DNA of 8,210 nt from Gammaproteobacteria bacterium (lineage in GTDB: Bacteria; Pseudomonadota; Gammaproteobacteria; SZUA-21): positions 1 to 8,210 of the forward strand of contig JALUUZ010000441.1 of NCBI GenBank assembly GCA_027021095.1. Direction: 5' to 3'. Position 1 is the first letter of the stretch. Every line of letters starts with the position of its first letter. Both the position numbers and the translations under genes were made by a program. Shown here in pieces: positions 6,527-8,210 of this stretch. The notes beneath the pieces were generated by a model. That model was not told the origin of the DNA. It worked only from the letters and a program-made list of their open reading frames with translations, and did not search any database.

Positions 6527-8210
6527 ATGAACGACAAGCTGGGTATCTCGGGAAAAATCGCTGCTGCGTTCCAGGCGTCGCAGATCACACCACTACTGGC
6601 ACTGCTTGGCCTGCTGCTTGGCGTCATTGCTATCGTCGTGACTCCGCGGGAAGAGGAACCGCAGATCAACGTCACCTTTGCCAATATCTTTATCGCGTTT
6701 CCCGGTGCTTCTGCCAAAGAAGTCGAACAACTGGTCAGCACTCCGGCCGAACAAATCCTGTCCGAGCTGGAAGGCGTCAAGCACATTTACTCAGTATCCT
6801 ATCCTGGACAGTCGATCCTGACCGTACAGTTCAAAGTTGGCGAAGACCGCACCGCAGCGATCGTGCGGCTCTATAATGCGTTCTACTCCAAGCAAGACTG
6901 GCTGCCCCGGGGCGTCGGTGTCTCCCGGCCAGTGATCAAGCCGAAAGGTATCGACGACGTTCCGGTCGTCACGCTGACACTGTGGAGCAAAGACAAGCAT
7001 CACAGCAGCTATACATTGGGCAAGGTCGCCCATGCACTCGAAGCCGAACTGAAACGGGTCAAGGGCACCCGCGACATCTATACGATCGGCGCGCCGGAAC
7101 AGGTGGCGCGTATCCTGTTGAGCCCGGCTTCGCTGGCCGCCTATGACCTGACGTTCGCCGAGGTGCGCAAGGCACTGCAGGCCTCCAACACCAGCAGCGA
7201 TGCCGGCCGCCTGCTTGCCGGCAACCGTGAAATCAAGGTCCAGGCCGGGAAATTCCTGTCCACACCGGATTCGCTCAAGGACCTGGTCATTGCAGTCCAC
7301 AACGGCAAGCCTGTCTACCTGCGTGATGTCGCGACCATCGAGGACGGACCGGAACAACCGGCTCACTATACCCTCTATGCAGAAGGCACGGCCAAAACCG
7401 GACGGGCAACAACACCCGCCTACCCTGCGGTCACCCTGGTCATCGCCAAGCAGCCGGGGGTCAACGCTTCGACCCTGGCAGACAGAGTCATTGCGCGCGT
7501 GAACCATCTCAAAGGCGTGTATATTCCTGATGCCGTCAACCTGACCGTTACCCGCAACTATGGCAAGACCGCCAATGACAAGGCGCAGAAACTGATGACC
7601 AAGCTGGTCTTCGTCACGCTGTCGGTCGTGCTGCTGGTGCTGATCGCGCTGGGCTGGCGCGAAGCCGGCATCGTCGGCGGCGCGGTGATTATCACCCTGA
7701 CCTTGACCCTGTTTGCATCGCTGGTCTGGGGCTTTACGCTGAACCGCGTGTCGCTGTTTGCATTGATCTTCTCGATCGGTATCCTGGTCGACGATGCGAT
7801 CGTCGTGGTGGAAAACATCAGCCGCCACATGGGGCTTGGCAGCGACCGCCTGACCCGGATCATCCCGCGCGCGGTCGACGAGGTCGGCGGCCCGACGATT
7901 CTCGCAACCTTTACCGTGATCGCTGCGCTGTTACCGATGGCGTTCGTCTCGGGGCTGATGGGACCCTATATGAGCCCGATCCCGATCAATGCCAGCATGG
8001 GGATGGTGATTTCACTGGTGGTGGCCTTCACCATGACGCCCTGGTTGTCGCGGCTGTTGCTGCGCGGGCACCGGCATACGGCTGAATCTTCCCTCGATGA
8101 GCGCCTGATGTCCTGGTCACGAACGATCACCGGCTACTTTATTGCTGACGGCCGCACCGGCATCAGGCGCCGGCGGATGTTGCTGGCGGCCATTTTCGGC
8201 CTGATCTTTG
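6527..8210 (+). CDS. RND efflux transporter permease, AcrB-like (3' end outside window)
   Basis: The frame is open from the ATG at 6527 to the right edge, giving 561 residues, about half of a normal RND permease (roughly 1,000-1,100). The first transmembrane helix is at about 20-39, followed by REEEPQINV (41-49), the family's usual start of the periplasmic porter domain. GASAKEVEQLVSTPAEQ (60-76) and the rest of the first periplasmic loop run to about 355. Transmembrane helices 2-6 then follow. Helix 4 holds SIGILVDDAIVVVEN with the proton-relay pair Asp422-Asp423, equivalent to Asp407-Asp408 of AcrB. That points to a proton-driven hydrophobe/drug-type pump rather than a heavy-metal CusA-type pump, although the substrate cannot be named. 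The segment GPYMSPIPINASMG (479-492) follows the TM5 region. No frameshift is seen. The second half should lie to the right, and the outer-membrane channel is not in this window. Confidence 0.93.
   Translation, partial: MNDKLGISGKIAAAFQASQITPLLALLGLLLGVIAIVVTPREEEPQINVTFANIFIAFPGASAKEVEQLVSTPAEQILSELEGVKHIYSVSYPGQSILTVQFKVGEDRTAAIVRLYNAFYSKQDWLPRGVGVSRPVIKPKGIDDVPVVTLTLWSKDKHHSSYTLGKVAHALEAELKRVKGTRDIYTIGAPEQVARILLSPASLAAYDLTFAEVRKALQASNTSSDAGRLLAGNREIKVQAGKFLSTPDSLKDLVIAVHNGKPVYLRDVATIEDGPEQPAHYTLYAEGTAKTGRATTPAYPAVTLVIAKQPGVNASTLADRVIARVNHLKGVYIPDAVNLTVTRNYGKTANDKAQKLMTKLVFVTLSVVLLVLIALGWREAGIVGGAVIITLTLTLFASLVWGFTLNRVSLFALIFSIGILVDDAIVVVENISRHMGLGSDRLTRIIPRAVDEVGGPTILATFTVIAALLPMAFVSGLMGPYMSPIPINASMGMVISLVVAFTMTPWLSRLLLRGHRHTAESSLDERLMSWSRTITGYFIADGRTGIRRRRMLLAAIFGLIF

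Noticed and set aside
5884..6786. Open frame of 300 codons on the minus strand, antisense to the adaptor and permease start
   Set aside because: It spans two well-supported genes on the other strand, including their junction, and shows no domain or ribosome site.
6791..7828. Open frame of 345 codons on the minus strand, antisense to the RND permease
   Set aside because: It lies wholly opposite a clearly conserved permease frame and its translation is rich in Gln, Asp, Arg and His with no recognisable domain. This is typical of a shadow frame in GC-rich coding DNA.

Overview
The window looks like ordinary chromosomal DNA from a Gram-negative bacterium, most likely a gammaproteobacterium. The reasons are a metabolite-type efflux pair (periplasmic adaptor plus RND permease), an EstB/YpfH-type carboxylesterase with proteobacterial-style motifs, moderately GC-rich coding sequence and Shine-Dalgarno-type starts. 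The genus cannot be fixed from the sequence alone. I see no rRNA, tRNA, CRISPR array, insertion sequence, phage gene or attachment site.

Layout. (1) Positions 3-2033, plus strand: the 3' part of a gene for a membrane-anchored protein made of about 19 tetratricopeptide repeats (TPRs). It is already open at the left edge, so its start lies outside the window. (2) Positions 5353-2044, minus strand: three genes transcribed leftward in the order GH13 branching-enzyme-like glycosidase, four-helix membrane protein, carboxylesterase. The gaps are 69 and 10 bases, so they could form one operon. The esterase converges on the TPR gene with only 10 bases between the stops. (3) Positions 5354-5550: a divergent intergenic region of 197 bases, holding a good sigma70-like promoter for the rightward genes. 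(4) Positions 5551-8210, plus strand: an RND-efflux membrane fusion protein followed after 4 bases by the RND permease, which runs off the right edge.

Functionally there are three separate themes: a TPR scaffold at the envelope, a small alpha-glucan/esterase cluster, and a tripartite efflux pump without its outer-membrane channel in view. The adaptor and permease clearly work together. The link between the glycosidase, the membrane protein and the esterase is only positional.

I did not find convincing evidence for a new biological system. The points most worth a second look are the insert of about 35 residues in the GH13 catalytic domain, the long regular membrane-anchored TPR array, and the unexplained pairing of the small membrane protein with the glycosidase and esterase.
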